A stretch of 24,285 nt of DNA from an uncultured Clostridia bacterium (GTDB taxonomy: Bacteria > Bacillota > Clostridia > Christensenellales > Borkfalkiaceae): positions 1 to 24,285 of the forward strand of contig CAMUNT010000014.1 of the NCBI GenBank assembly GCA_947090365.1. The letters run 5' to 3'. The notes beneath the pieces are model-generated. The model saw nothing but the letters and a program-made list of their open reading frames with translations. It had not been told where the DNA came from and ran no database searches. Shown here one piece after another: positions 12,914 to 21,223 of the stretch. How positions within the stretch are numbered: position 1 is the stretch's first letter; each line of letters begins with the position of its first letter. The position numbers and the translations under genes are program-made.

Positions 12914-15900
12914 TTATACCCTTTCTTTTGTAATTACCGCATTGGTAATTATTAAATTGCCCTCCTCGGTAATCTCAAAGTCAAAATCGATAATTATACG
13001 TGCGAAAACCCCTCCGTTATTGTTGCAGTCCGCCCAGCCTTGAAAATGCGTACTGCCAAATACAACGCTGTTATTATAATTTACCGAAAACCCTAACGCA
13101 GTTCCGGAGATTGCAAACCGAAAATTCGATTCATCTTTCATTGTAACGTCTACGGTTAAGCTTACGTCATCCTGTTCTATCTGCGCGCTTATGCTATCGA
13201 ATTTTACAATGCGCTTTACTTCGATTGAAACAACGTCTTCGGTCATATTGAGATAGCCGTCGGTAACGTATATATCTCTTCTGAATGTTATCCCCTCATC
13301 ATTCGTGCACATAAGGAAATAAACGTATCCGTCTTCTATTTTCCACGCCGTTTCGTCAAACGGCATTTTTTCGTAGAAATACCGCGCAACTTCGATATGA
13401 GTTCCGTCCGTTAAGGTTACGTCAACCATGCGCTTTATCGGGGTTTCAAATACGGGCTTCCAGCCATATTCGTCATCGGGGAAAAACCGAACCGTAACTC
13501 CGTAGAAGCCTATTGCATTGCCGAAGTCAACCCAAATAAAGTTTTCCATTAAAATATCGATTGCTATGCCACGCACAATTCCGTCACCGTCGAACATTTC
13601 GATTTCACCGTTAAAACTTTCTTGAGAAATCGGACAACCGCCGATAGTTCCGTCCGTAACAAGAGCTTTCGGTTCGTCTTCTTTACTGAATTGAATTACA
13701 AACGTAAATTCGTAATCTTCGCCCGTTAAATTATAGCTCTGTATTTGAGTGGAATATCCGTAAAGCTTAAAGCTCGCGCTCTGGCGCGGAACGTTGAACC
13801 GAACCTCGCCCTCCCAGTTCAGCTGTAAGTAAACTTTTTCGCCGTCTGTGAGAATGTAATAAAGACCGAAGTCAAGGTTGAACGAAGAAGTCAGGTCAAT
13901 CATTGCCGTATCCCCGCCGTAAGGGTCGGTATAGACGGACTTTGTAATTCCGTTATATTCTACGCTGACCGAAACGGCGTCGGGGTTATATTTAAGACCC
14001 AACTGAACGATATCCGTTTTGTCGGAGCACTGTGCCGTAAACGTCATATCAACGTCGATCGTGTTATAATAATCTGCACCCAGCGCGTTCATAAACTCGT
14101 CATAGCTAAACTTTGTGCAGAGAACGAAAAGTCGGTTATCGAATGTCAGACCCTCTTGGGGGGCGGTGAATTCTATTCTTACGCCGTCGGAAATTGTCAG
14201 CTTTAACTCTCTTTCAGCGATAATATTAGCGTCAAGCAGGAAGCTCTCTACTGTAAATTTTCCGAAAGTTGCAGGTACGGTAATTTCTTTCGAGGTAAAG
14301 CTTTGCGAAAGTTTAAGCCCTGCTTTTAAACCGTAATCGTCCGTCCAGGCAAACTCGAAATCGCTTTCGCCCTGTTCGCCGCCGTAGTTGATTTGAACAC
14401 TGTCGTCGCCACTGTAAGGCAGCCTGCCGAACGTCGCCTGATAGTTTAATTGCGACATACAGGTGTTAATAATAACCGACGGTTTTGCATTGCTGTCCAG
14501 CCGTATATCGGGAATGGGGCAAACGCGGTTGAAGTTAACCGTCGCCCGCGCGTTGTTAATATTCGACGCAACTAATTCAATTCTGCTTGCGCGCCAATAC
14601 TCCGCGTCCGTACTTTCGATTTCGATATTTACGGTTACTTCGTTATTGAAACATAAAATAACGTCGTAACCGCTTTGACCGTTGTTTTTATCGGTGACGT
14701 TGACGGTAGTCAGTGCAGTAAGCCTCATCATTATTTCCTGACAGGAAAATTGAGCTGCGATATCGAGGTTGACCGTAGTTACGCTGTCCCAGATTGCAGT
14801 GTATAAATGGGAAAACTGTATCAACGTTTCGGCTTTTTCGTTTAAATCGAGCATCTCCGTCGGATAGTCTGCATAGTAAACTGTATTGCCGTTTTTATCT
14901 TTGAGGTGACCCGTTCCGCTCTTGAATACAGGCGAGTTTTCTTCCACCGTAATTTTGCCGAACACTGCGGCGTCGCTTCGGTTATCCGCAATATAGTCGA
15001 GCGAAAGCCGCAATCTGTCCGCAGTGCCTACGGCGTAGTAGTTTTCGTCGTAAACTGCGCCGTCCTCTTTGGCGGGATAGGCAATGCCTGAAACGTTTTC
15101 GGGAATTACAAGCTCGGTAACTTTTCCAGAATAGTCCTCAACTCTGAAATCGTATGCGAGATAATATTGACCGTCGGTAGGAAGTTTTAACGTGCTCTTG
15201 TTTTCGGCCCAATATCGCGTTAAAATCTTTTTGCCGTTCAACAGCATATCATTACCGTATGAATTCGTTGCGTAAACTGCTCCCAACACCTTTTCGGATC
15301 CGCTGCCGCCGAAATACTTTTCGCTCAGCTTTATAAACATTTCCTGCGTAATTGTATGTTTAAAGTTTACGTTTGCCTTTATATCGCCGACGGCAAACTT
15401 TGAAAATTCGCTTTTGACTGCGTTAAGACATTTTTGCGAATCCCCCAAGCTCATCCAACCCCGTTGGTCGTCCGACGCATAATAAAGGTATTCGTCATGC
15501 GAGTCGCTTTCTGAATATGAGACGCAGTAAAATTCTTTTTGCGAATTGCCGTGCGCGTACAGCGCCTCTGACATATCCTCGGTATATTGCAGAAACGTGT
15601 ACGAATAATTCGTCTGCGAGGTGTAGTCAACGCATGCACTTACGTAAAAATCTTTATTAGCGTAAAAGTCGGGGACATACGCTAAAACGTAGTCAAGATT
15701 ATCCTTTTTTATTATCTTAAAATACTGTTGCGTATCTGCGCCGAAATCTATTTTAACCGGAATATCGTAAATGGTCTTTTGGTTGAAGTCCGTCACCAGC
15801 GCGTCGCCGACGTACAGCGATATGTAAAGCGACTGCTCGAACAAGTCGTCGCGCATAGAAATGATAGAGCCGGTAGCATCCGTCCTGCCCGCGTCGGCAA

Positions 15901-16156
15901 GAACGGTATCTTTAATAAGCTTATTGCCGTCGGAATTTGCGTAAGCAACCTTTGCCGCCGACTTGCTTTTCGATGCCGAGGTATCGTTTACGTCAATTCC
16001 GTTATCTTGCAGAATGGACACGACCTTTTTCTTGTACGATGCAAAATCTTCGTTTTTTTCCGCATCGTCGCCTTTACCGCCGCAGGCGGCAAGCCCGAGG
16101 GTGCACGCAATCGCAGATAAGCCCGAAAGAACAAACGTCAAAAGCTTCTTTTTCAT
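12914..16156 (-). CDS. Large surface lipoprotein, 1080 aa, function unknown
   Basis: The N-terminus is a lipoprotein signal (MKKKLLTF, hydrophobic core, lipobox LAAC with the lipidated Cys25), followed by a Gly/Asp/Glu/Lys linker. The rest is over 1000 residues of beta-rich, aromatic- and Asp-rich sequence without an obvious named domain; one stretch (VTELVIPENVSGI, about residue 350) recalls BspA-type leucine-rich repeats. It should be anchored on the outer face of the membrane, perhaps binding polysaccharide or protein. The start at 16156 is set by AGGAG 5 nt upstream. The promoter has a G10 tract in its spacer (16203-16212), so expression may be phase variable. The gene is convergent with ung and shares its terminator. 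No neighbour explains its function. Confidence 0.8.
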   Translation of the reverse strand: MKKKLLTFVLSGLSAIACTLGLAACGGKGDDAEKNEDFASYKKKVVSILQDNGIDVNDTSASKSKSAAKVAYANSDGNKLIKDTVLADAGRTDATGSIISMRDDLFEQSLYISLYVGDALVTDFNQKTIYDIPVKIDFGADTQQYFKIIKKDNLDYVLAYVPDFYANKDFYVSACVDYTSQTNYSYTFLQYTEDMSEALYAHGNSQKEFYCVSYSESDSHDEYLYYASDDQRGWMSLGDSQKCLNAVKSEFSKFAVGDIKANVNFKHTITQEMFIKLSEKYFGGSGSEKVLGAVYATNSYGNDMLLNGKKILTRYWAENKSTLKLPTDGQYYLAYDFRVEDYSGKVTELVIPENVSGIAYPAKEDGAVYDENYYAVGTADRLRLSLDYIADNRSDAAVFGKITVEENSPVFKSGTGHLKDKNGNTVYYADYPTEMLDLNEKAETLIQFSHLYTAIWDSVTTVNLDIAAQFSCQEIMMRLTALTTVNVTDKNNGQSGYDVILCFNNEVTVNIEIESTDAEYWRASRIELVASNINNARATVNFNRVCPIPDIRLDSNAKPSVIINTCMSQLNYQATFGRLPYSGDDSVQINYGGEQGESDFEFAWTDDYGLKAGLKLSQSFTSKEITVPATFGKFTVESFLLDANIIAERELKLTISDGVRIEFTAPQEGLTFDNRLFVLCTKFSYDEFMNALGADYYNTIDVDMTFTAQCSDKTDIVQLGLKYNPDAVSVSVEYNGITKSVYTDPYGGDTAMIDLTSSFNLDFGLYYILTDGEKVYLQLNWEGEVRFNVPRQSASFKLYGYSTQIQSYNLTGEDYEFTFVIQFSKEDEPKALVTDGTIGGCPISQESFNGEIEMFDGDGIVRGIAIDILMENFIWVDFGNAIGFYGVTVRFFPDDEYGWKPVFETPIKRMVDVTLTDGTHIEVARYFYEKMPFDETAWKIEDGYVYFLMCTNDEGITFRRDIYVTDGYLNMTEDVVSIEVKRIVKFDSISAQIEQDDVSLTVDVTMKDESNFRFAISGTALGFSVNYNNSVVFGSTHFQGWADCNNNGGVFARIIIDFDFEITEEGNLIITNAVITKERV

Positions 16157-16196
16157 ATTAACTCCTTTGGCAGAGTACAATTACCCTACTATAACA

Positions 16197-16226
16197 ATTA
16201 TACCCCCCCCCCTCAAAAAAAAGCAA
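16197..16226 (-). promoter_or_regulatory. Lipoprotein promoter with G10 spacer, candidate phase-variable switch
   Basis: On the minus strand, TTGCTT (16226-16221), an 18-nt spacer that ends in ten G (16212-16203), then TATAAT (16202-16197). The start would be near 16190, 34 nt upstream of the ATG. Gain or loss of a G by slippage would move the spacer away from or toward the 17-nt optimum, as known for porA of Neisseria. Confidence 0.65.
16203..16212. repeat. Homopolymer C10/G10 next to A8/T8
   Basis: Ten C on the plus strand (16203-16212), followed by TC and eight A (16215-16222). Homopolymers this long are rare outside contingency loci and are also prone to sequencing error. Confidence 0.85.
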
Positions 16227-16228
16227 GC

Positions 16229-16253
16229 AAAAACGCGCCCTTTTCAGGGCGCG
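16229..16253 (-). terminator. Terminator of the spore-coat operon
   Basis: CGCGCCCT (16234-16241) and AGGGCGCG (16246-16253) form an 8-bp stem with a 4-nt loop, followed on the minus strand by five T. It lies just upstream of the lipoprotein promoter. Confidence 0.8.
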
Positions 16254-16257
16254 CGCG

Positions 16258-16551
16258 TTAATTTGCCTTTAATTGTTTTTTCTGTTTTTTGAAGGTTGCG
16301 TTCGCTTCGTCAATCATTTCCTTTTTTGCGGGAGAAGGCTCGTAATAGCCCTTCGTCTGCATTTGCGTAAACAGCTTATACTGGTTTTCGGCTACGCCCA
16401 AAAGGTTAGTGGAAAAGTTTTTCCTGACGTTAGCCGTACTGCCCTCGTACAGCGCCGTCGTGTAAAGCGCCATTAGCTGTTTTTCGGATTCCAGCAAATC
16501 CTGCAAGGTATCTTTTTCGTTAAGCGTACAGTCCATTTTCGTAATTCTCAT
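16258..16551 (-). CDS. CotF-family spore coat protein
   Basis: The 97-aa protein carries the CotF core: a helical bundle segment (DLLESEKQLMALYTTALYEG), ANVRKNFSTNLL, then AENQYKLFTQMQTKGYYEPSPA. The 'MxxKGYY' block and the helical spacing are hallmarks of this family, which contributes to the endospore coat. GGGGG lies 5 nt before the ATG. It is the second gene of a two-gene operon with the 62-aa protein upstream and ends at a strong terminator. It implies a sporulating host. Expression is presumably under a sporulation sigma factor, although no clear late-sigma promoter was identified. Confidence 0.85.
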   Translation of the reverse strand: MRITKMDCTLNEKDTLQDLLESEKQLMALYTTALYEGSTANVRKNFSTNLLGVAENQYKLFTQMQTKGYYEPSPAKKEMIDEANATFKKQKKQLKAN

Positions 16552-16552
16552 T

Positions 16553-16741
16553 TTAACCCCCTATCAGCTTTAACAGCGAGTTGTAACGCTGTTCGTGTTC
16601 GTCCGCAATTCTTTCGATTGCTCCCGCCAGATCGACGTCGGTAAGGGTGTTCGAATACGCCCTTGCCTTTTTGCATATCAGTCCTTCCGCCGTTAAAACG
16701 TCGGAAATGAGCTGTAATTCCTTTGATGTTATATCGCTCAT
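16553..16741 (-). CDS. Small spore-coat-associated helical protein, 62 aa
   Basis: The protein is a two-helix ferritin-like or CotF-N-type fragment (ITSKELQLISDVLTAEGLIC and AGAIERIADEHEQRYNSLL). Such short partners are commonly encoded next to CotF-family genes in Clostridia. The start at 16741 is chosen over an upstream ATG because GGAGG lies about 9 nt before it. The stop is one nucleotide before the CotF-like start, so they are coupled. Confidence 0.75.
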   Translation of the reverse strand: MSDITSKELQLISDVLTAEGLICKKARAYSNTLTDVDLAGAIERIADEHEQRYNSLLKLIGG

Positions 16742-16793
16742 AATAAAATGTCCTCCGCACTGTTTATTGCCGTAAACCGACCTTTTCATACGT

Positions 16794-16822
16794 TTGACAT
16801 CGTGAAACATTAATGCTAAAAT
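16794..16822 (+). promoter_or_regulatory. Strong promoter, leaderless arrangement, before the SDR fusion gene
   Basis: TTGACA (16794-16799), a 17-nt spacer and TAAAAT (16817-16822). Seven nt later is the ATG at 16830, with no Shine-Dalgarno, so the start of transcription should coincide with the start codon. Confidence 0.7.
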
Positions 16823-16829
16823 ACTGATT

Positions 16830-18395
16830 ATGAGTACTTATGAAAAAACGATTGCGCTGACAGGCGTCAGCGGAGCTATGGGCGGAGAGGTTTTAAAAAG
16901 CCTTTTACAGTCCGAAAATAATTTTAAAATAAGATGCATTCTCTATTCCGGAGAAAAGAGAATACCGAAATTCACTGCGAAGCTTTTAAAAAAGTACCGC
17001 AAACGCATTTATAAATTCAAGGGCGATATTGCCTGCAAAGAGGACTGCGAACGCCTTTTAGACGGTGCGGACTATTTGATTCACTGCGCCGCACTTATTC
17101 CGCCGAAGTCCGACCACGACCCGCACGGAACTTATTTAAGCAACTTCATCGGCGCGAAAAACCTTGTCGATACCATAATAGAAAAGGGGAATAATATACC
17201 GTTAGTGCATATTGCAACGGTTGCCGTCTACGGCAACCGTTCATACCCCCATATATGGGGACGGGTGGGCGACCCGATAATTTCTTCCGATTACGACACT
17301 TATTCAATGTACAAGCTGAAAGCCGAACGGTACGTTTTAGACAGCGGATTAAACAAGTTCGTATCACTCCGTCAGACGGCGGTTCTGCACAAATATATGT
17401 ATGCGAACAACTTAAAAGACGGACTGATGTTCCACACAAGCTGGAACTGCCCGCTGGAATGGGTTACCGACGTTGACAGCGGTATTCTCTGCAAAAACCT
17501 TATAGAGCGTGACCTCGAAGGCAGGCTTGAAAATTTCTGGAACGCCGTTTACAATATCGGCGGGGGAGAAAAATGTCGTGTGACGGGCTTCGAGACCATT
17601 GACGACTGTTTTGCGACAATGGGACTGAAAACGAAAAAGATATTCAAGCCCAACTGGAATATTCCGCGCAACTTCCACGGCGTATGGTTTTACGACAGCG
17701 ACAAGCTGAACGATTACCTTGACTTCCGTACGGAAACGAACGAAATTTTCTGGAAGCGTATGAGCAGAAAATACCCGATTTTCAGGCTTGCGAAGATAGT
17801 GCCCTCCGCACTCGTTTCAAAGCTTGTAGTTCAAAGACTGTTCAAAAACACGAATGCGCCTAAATACTGGATAAAGCACCGCATTGACGGCAGAGTAAAA
17901 GCCTTTTACGGCAGTTACGAAAACTTTGAAAAAATAGGTACAGACTGGAAGAAATTCCCCCTTTTGTGCGAGGGCAAAACCGAAAACGGCGAAGTCGACT
18001 ACGCGGAGCTGAAAGATATTTCAAACGCGAAGCCTCTACTTTTGAACCATGGCTACGACGAGAGCAAGCCTCTTTCCTCGCTCACCTTTGACGATCTGGA
18101 AAAGGCGGCAGCGTTCAGGGGCGGAAGGTGTCTTTCCAAAGATTATAAAGCGGGCGGAATTTATAAAAAAGTTAAGTGGCAGTGCCGCGACGGGCACGAA
18201 TTCGAGTCCGCACCGCACACTGTTTTAAAGGGCGGTTACTGGTGTCCGCACTGTTGCGAGCCGAAGCCCTGGCGCTACGGCGCGCTTGCCGATATTCCGT
18301 TCTACGGACAGCTTTATTTCGATACGCACACCGGTGACGAGGTCAACGACGTTTATCCCCTCAGCGAAGATGAGGACGATTTTATCGTCGGTTAA
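16830..18395 (+). CDS. Extended SDR (NAD-dependent epimerase/dehydratase) fused to a zinc-ribbon domain
   Basis: Residues 1-300 form a Rossmann domain of the extended SDR type: TGVSGAMGG (11-19) binds NAD(P), T130 and Y158-x3-K162 (YSMYK) form the catalytic triad, and the region resembles sugar-nucleotide epimerases or reductases. A linker and a helical part (300-420) follow. Near the C-terminus a zinc-ribbon is formed by C452, H456, C472 and C475 within WQCRDGHEF and WCPHC. The tail is acidic. SDRs normally end at about 300-350 aa, so this is a fusion. The zinc domain may bind nucleic acid or a partner. The substrate is unknown; no glycan operon surrounds it. The mRNA is probably leaderless. 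It is followed at 35 nt by the EFR1 gene. Confidence 0.8.
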   Translation: MSTYEKTIALTGVSGAMGGEVLKSLLQSENNFKIRCILYSGEKRIPKFTAKLLKKYRKRIYKFKGDIACKEDCERLLDGADYLIHCAALIPPKSDHDPHGTYLSNFIGAKNLVDTIIEKGNNIPLVHIATVAVYGNRSYPHIWGRVGDPIISSDYDTYSMYKLKAERYVLDSGLNKFVSLRQTAVLHKYMYANNLKDGLMFHTSWNCPLEWVTDVDSGILCKNLIERDLEGRLENFWNAVYNIGGGEKCRVTGFETIDDCFATMGLKTKKIFKPNWNIPRNFHGVWFYDSDKLNDYLDFRTETNEIFWKRMSRKYPIFRLAKIVPSALVSKLVVQRLFKNTNAPKYWIKHRIDGRVKAFYGSYENFEKIGTDWKKFPLLCEGKTENGEVDYAELKDISNAKPLLLNHGYDESKPLSSLTFDDLEKAAAFRGGRCLSKDYKAGGIYKKVKWQCRDGHEFESAPHTVLKGGYWCPHCCEPKPWRYGALADIPFYGQLYFDTHTGDEVNDVYPLSEDEDDFIVG

Positions 18396-18430
18396 TCGCA
18401 AATTGACAGTTTTTCGTAAAAGGTAAATAA

Positions 18431-19333
18431 ATGAAAGTAATTTTATACGTTTTTTCGGGAACGGGAAACACGTTAAAGGTTGCTTCGCTGTATAAGCGGT
18501 ATCTTAACGCCGAAGTAACCGTTTACAGGGTGGCAAAAAAGAGCCCTCCCGCCCCTTCTCCCGACGAATACGATTTAATAGGGATAGGTTATCCCGTTCA
18601 CGCATTCAGCGCACCCGAACCTATTTTGAAGTTTGCAAAGACGCTACCCGAAATGCAGGGCAAGCACGCTTTCGTGTTCAAAACCTCGGGCGAGGGGCTG
18701 CATCTGAACGACGGCTCTTCGCAAAAGCTTATTAAAATTCTGAAAAAGAAAGGCTACGACGTTTTGTTTGAACGGCACTTCGTTATGCCGTACAATATGA
18801 TTTACCGCCACAGCGACGAGATGGCAAAACAGATGTGGATATACGCCAAGGCTATGACGGCGCTGAGTGCAAGGGAAATAGAAAACGGCGAGAGAAGGAA
18901 AGTTAAGCAGAACTTATTCAAAAAAGCGTTTACGGCAACCTTCAGAGTGATTGAACAGCCTTTCGCGCATATTCACGGCCCCCTTTTCAAGGTCGATAAA
19001 AATAAGTGCATTAATTGCGAAAGGTGTATTAAAATCTGTCCGCAGGCAAACATTAAGATAGAGGACGGCAAATTCAAGTTCGGCAAAGACTGCGTTTTAT
19101 GTATGGGCTGTTCGTTCAACTGCCCTATGGACGCAGTGGGCGTGGGCGTTTTCAAATTCTGGAAGGTGAACGGCAGTTATCGCTTAAACGAGCTTGAAAA
19201 GGACGAAAGCATTTACTTCCCCGTTGTCCCCGACAGGGCGAAAGGAATTTACCGTCTGTACAAAAAGTATTACAGGGAATGCGACGCTCAGCTTAAAAGT
19301 GCGAATATAAACGTTGCGGACTTCATAAAGTAA
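18431..19333 (+). CDS. EFR1-type flavodoxin/ferredoxin electron-transfer protein
   Basis: The 300-aa protein joins an N-terminal flavodoxin-like domain (FMN-binding loop FSGTGNT, residues 8-14) to two 4Fe-4S motifs: C193, C196, C199, C203 and C221, C224, C227, C231, the latter in CVLCMGCSFNCP. This is the EFR1 architecture found in strict anaerobes and suggests shuttling of electrons between reduced ferredoxin and a flavin partner. AAGG lies 8 nt before the ATG. It is followed at 4 bases by the DUF368 gene, which is probably co-transcribed. The redox partner is unknown; the SDR upstream is a candidate only by position. Confidence 0.88.
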   Translation: MKVILYVFSGTGNTLKVASLYKRYLNAEVTVYRVAKKSPPAPSPDEYDLIGIGYPVHAFSAPEPILKFAKTLPEMQGKHAFVFKTSGEGLHLNDGSSQKLIKILKKKGYDVLFERHFVMPYNMIYRHSDEMAKQMWIYAKAMTALSAREIENGERRKVKQNLFKKAFTATFRVIEQPFAHIHGPLFKVDKNKCINCERCIKICPQANIKIEDGKFKFGKDCVLCMGCSFNCPMDAVGVGVFKFWKVNGSYRLNELEKDESIYFPVVPDRAKGIYRLYKKYYRECDAQLKSANINVADFIK

Positions 19334-19337
19334 ATAG

Positions 19338-20276
19338 ATGAAAATAAAGAATTTTTTAATCGATGCGGCAAAGGGCGCGGCAATAGGCGTGGCGATGATA
19401 ATTCCCGGCGTCAGCGGGGGAACGCTTGCGGTGCTTATGAATATTTACGACAAGCTGATAAGCGCCGTCAGCAATATTTTCAAGGACTTCAAAAACAGCG
19501 TAAAGACCCTTCTGCCTATTCTTTCAGGCGCGGTGCTTGCCGTAGTTGCGGTATACTTCCCTTTAAAATACGCGTTGAAATACGCACCCTTCCCCACCGT
19601 TATGCTGTTTGCGGGGCTTATGATAGGCTCCTGTCCGAAAATAGTTAAGGAAGGAATAAAAAACGGCTTTAAGAAAATAGATATACTTTCGTTTACGCTT
19701 CCCCTGCTTGCGGTTATCGGAATTTGCTTTATCCCTAACCTCGGCAGCGTCGATTTATCGGCTTCTATGCCCGCTTGGGGATATTTCGTACTCATACTCG
19801 TCGGCGCGGTTGCAAGCTGCGCCCTGGTAGTACCCGGAGTAAGCGGTTCGATGCTTCTACTGATTTTCGGTTATTACAACTCGATTATGGTTGACACCGT
19901 AGAGGGGTTAAAAACAGATTTCGGACACTCTTTTCTTGTGCTTGCGCTGTTCGCCATAGGGCTTGTAGTAGGATTTTTCAGTATAGCAAAGCTTATGAAA
20001 TACCTTTTAGCCAAGTTCCCTCGGGCAACAAACATTGCAATAATCGGGTTCGTCATCGGCTCGATACCCGCAATATTTATTACCTTTGACGATAACTTCG
20101 GAAAATACGGCTTCGTATACGAGGTACTTTCTGCTCCTCATATAATAATCGGATGCGTGCTGTGCGTGCTTGGAATTATCGGCGCGTATGCGTTAACCGA
20201 AATCGTAGTGCGCAAGACGAAACGGCAAACTATTGCCGAACAAGATACAGAAAACACAGATAACGAAAACAATTAA
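19338..20276 (+). CDS. popT: DUF368 polyprenyl-phosphate translocase (PopT-like)
   Basis: The 312-aa polytopic membrane protein has the DUF368 hallmark N-terminus (AAIGVAMIIPGVSGGTLAVL) and a second copy of the same loop later (ALVVPGVSGSMLLLIFG). DUF368 proteins such as PopT recycle undecaprenyl phosphate across the membrane for cell-wall and surface-glycan synthesis; that link is established for family members, and here it is inferred by homology. No strong Shine-Dalgarno is visible; the stop of the preceding gene is 4 bases away, suggesting translational coupling. A strong terminator follows. Confidence 0.85.
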   Translation: MKIKNFLIDAAKGAAIGVAMIIPGVSGGTLAVLMNIYDKLISAVSNIFKDFKNSVKTLLPILSGAVLAVVAVYFPLKYALKYAPFPTVMLFAGLMIGSCPKIVKEGIKNGFKKIDILSFTLPLLAVIGICFIPNLGSVDLSASMPAWGYFVLILVGAVASCALVVPGVSGSMLLLIFGYYNSIMVDTVEGLKTDFGHSFLVLALFAIGLVVGFFSIAKLMKYLLAKFPRATNIAIIGFVIGSIPAIFITFDDNFGKYGFVYEVLSAPHIIIGCVLCVLGIIGAYALTEIVVRKTKRQTIAEQDTENTDNENN

Positions 20277-20290
20277 ATACAGATATATAA

Positions 20291-20317
20291 AGACCTCGGT
20301 AACTCCGAGGTCTTTTA
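20291..20317. terminator. Bidirectional terminator
   Basis: AGACCTCGG (20291-20299) and CCGAGGTCT (20305-20313) form a 9-bp stem with a 5-nt loop; T-runs on both sides serve the popT gene and the convergent membrane-protein gene. Confidence 0.85.
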
Positions 20318-20319
20318 AT

Positions 20320-20778
20320 TTACCCAACTAAAACACGTGCTTCACTTAATATTTCACTACTTCTTTTTAAGAATTTTGAATTCCACTCACTATAATTATT
20401 TTTATATTTTTTATTTTCGTTATACTTATAAACCGAATATAAAACACAGGGCACAACAAATAAACAAAATAGAATAAACGCGCTAATAAAACTAAACGGT
20501 TCAGGATTTTTAGGTTTTTGTTTCAAAATGTCATAATATTCGTTTTCCAATTGTATTATCTTTGAATAATTAGGCATAGCTCTATCCCTTGAAAATACCA
20601 GCTTTACGTAATGCTCAGAAGTCGTTACGCTATAAATGTCGGAAGAGTCCGATTCAAGATGAGATTCTTTGACGTTTATTTCCTGACTTGATTTTAATTC
20701 CCATCCGAAATTTGCCATATCGTCAATGCAGGACTGCTCTGACTCGACATTGACTTTTAAACTTTTTGTTTCTACCAT
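20320..20778 (-). CDS. Single-pass membrane protein, 152 aa, function unknown
   Basis: The N-terminal 90 residues are soluble, with a GWEL phrase (NFGWELKSSQEIN, about residues 28-40) recalling the small DUF4177-like fold. A transmembrane helix (ISAFILFCLFVVPCVLYSVY, about 98-117) and a Lys/Asn-rich cytoplasmic tail follow. AGAGGA precedes the ATG. It is divergent from an XRE regulator, shares a short AT-rich intergenic region with it, and lies between housekeeping genes; this suggests a small acquired two-gene unit. No named family recognised. Confidence 0.7.
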   Translation of the reverse strand: MVETKSLKVNVESEQSCIDDMANFGWELKSSQEINVKESHLESDSSDIYSVTTSEHYVKLVFSRDRAMPNYSKIIQLENEYYDILKQKPKNPEPFSFISAFILFCLFVVPCVLYSVYKYNENKKYKNNYSEWNSKFLKRSSEILSEARVLVG

Positions 20779-20801
20779 AAATTTTCCTCTGTTGTTATAT
20801 T

Positions 20802-20853
20802 TACTAAAATATTAGTATATATCTATGTTAACAGTAATGTATTGGTATGTCAA
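20802..20853 (-). promoter_or_regulatory. Promoter and operator between the membrane protein and XRE genes
   Basis: On the minus strand, TTGACA (20853-20848), a 17-nt spacer and TAACAT (20830-20825). Just downstream, near the predicted start, lies the inverted repeat TACTAA-N4-TTAGTA (20802-20817), a likely XRE operator. The related sequence AGTAAAATATT recurs at 20873-20883 before the XRE gene. Confidence 0.55.
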
Positions 20854-20898
20854 GCATATTTAGAAAAATTATAGTAAAATATTTTTTGGAGTGTGGTT

Positions 20899-21183
20899 AT
20901 GGCAAACAGAATAAGGGAACTTAGAGAAGACAGAGATTTAAAGCAAGCCGACGTTGCAACAATAACAGGTATAGACCAAAGAACTCTATCAAATTATGAA
21001 ACAGGAAAGACAAATCCCGACAGCTATGCAATTATTAAGCTGGCGGAATATTTCAACGTTACTTGCGATTACCTGTTGGGCATTACGAATAAAAACTATA
21101 TGGATAACTCCGACATTGAAAAAGAAATAAATGAAATCGAAGATAAATTGGAATTGCTTAAACGCAGATTAAAATACAGATAA
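20899..21183 (+). CDS. XRE-family transcriptional regulator, 94 aa
   Basis: A single helix-turn-helix domain spans residues 1-65 (MANRIRELREDRDLKQADVA, then TLSNYETGKTNPDSY and AEYFNVTCDYLLG). A charged C-terminal coiled coil follows (about residues 72-94). ATG at 20899 is preferred over a GTG two codons earlier because GGAG lies 7 nt before the ATG and only 1 nt before the GTG. It most likely represses itself and the divergent membrane-protein gene through the TACTAA-N4-TTAGTA palindrome. No DNA-processing or toxin gene is linked. Confidence 0.85.
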   Translation: MANRIRELREDRDLKQADVATITGIDQRTLSNYETGKTNPDSYAIIKLAEYFNVTCDYLLGITNKNYMDNSDIEKEINEIEDKLELLKRRLKYR

Positions 21184-21223
21184 AAGAGACCCGACTACTA
21201 ACCTTAAACAACTACTACTACAC

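Noticed and set aside
16203..16212. C10 tract as simple assembly error
   Set aside because: Cannot be excluded, but its exact place between -35 and -10 of a surface lipoprotein gene makes the regulatory reading worth keeping.
16742..16829. Late-sporulation sigma promoter for the spore-coat pair
   Set aside because: Only partial matches to sigma-G/K consensus were seen upstream of 16741; too weak to list.
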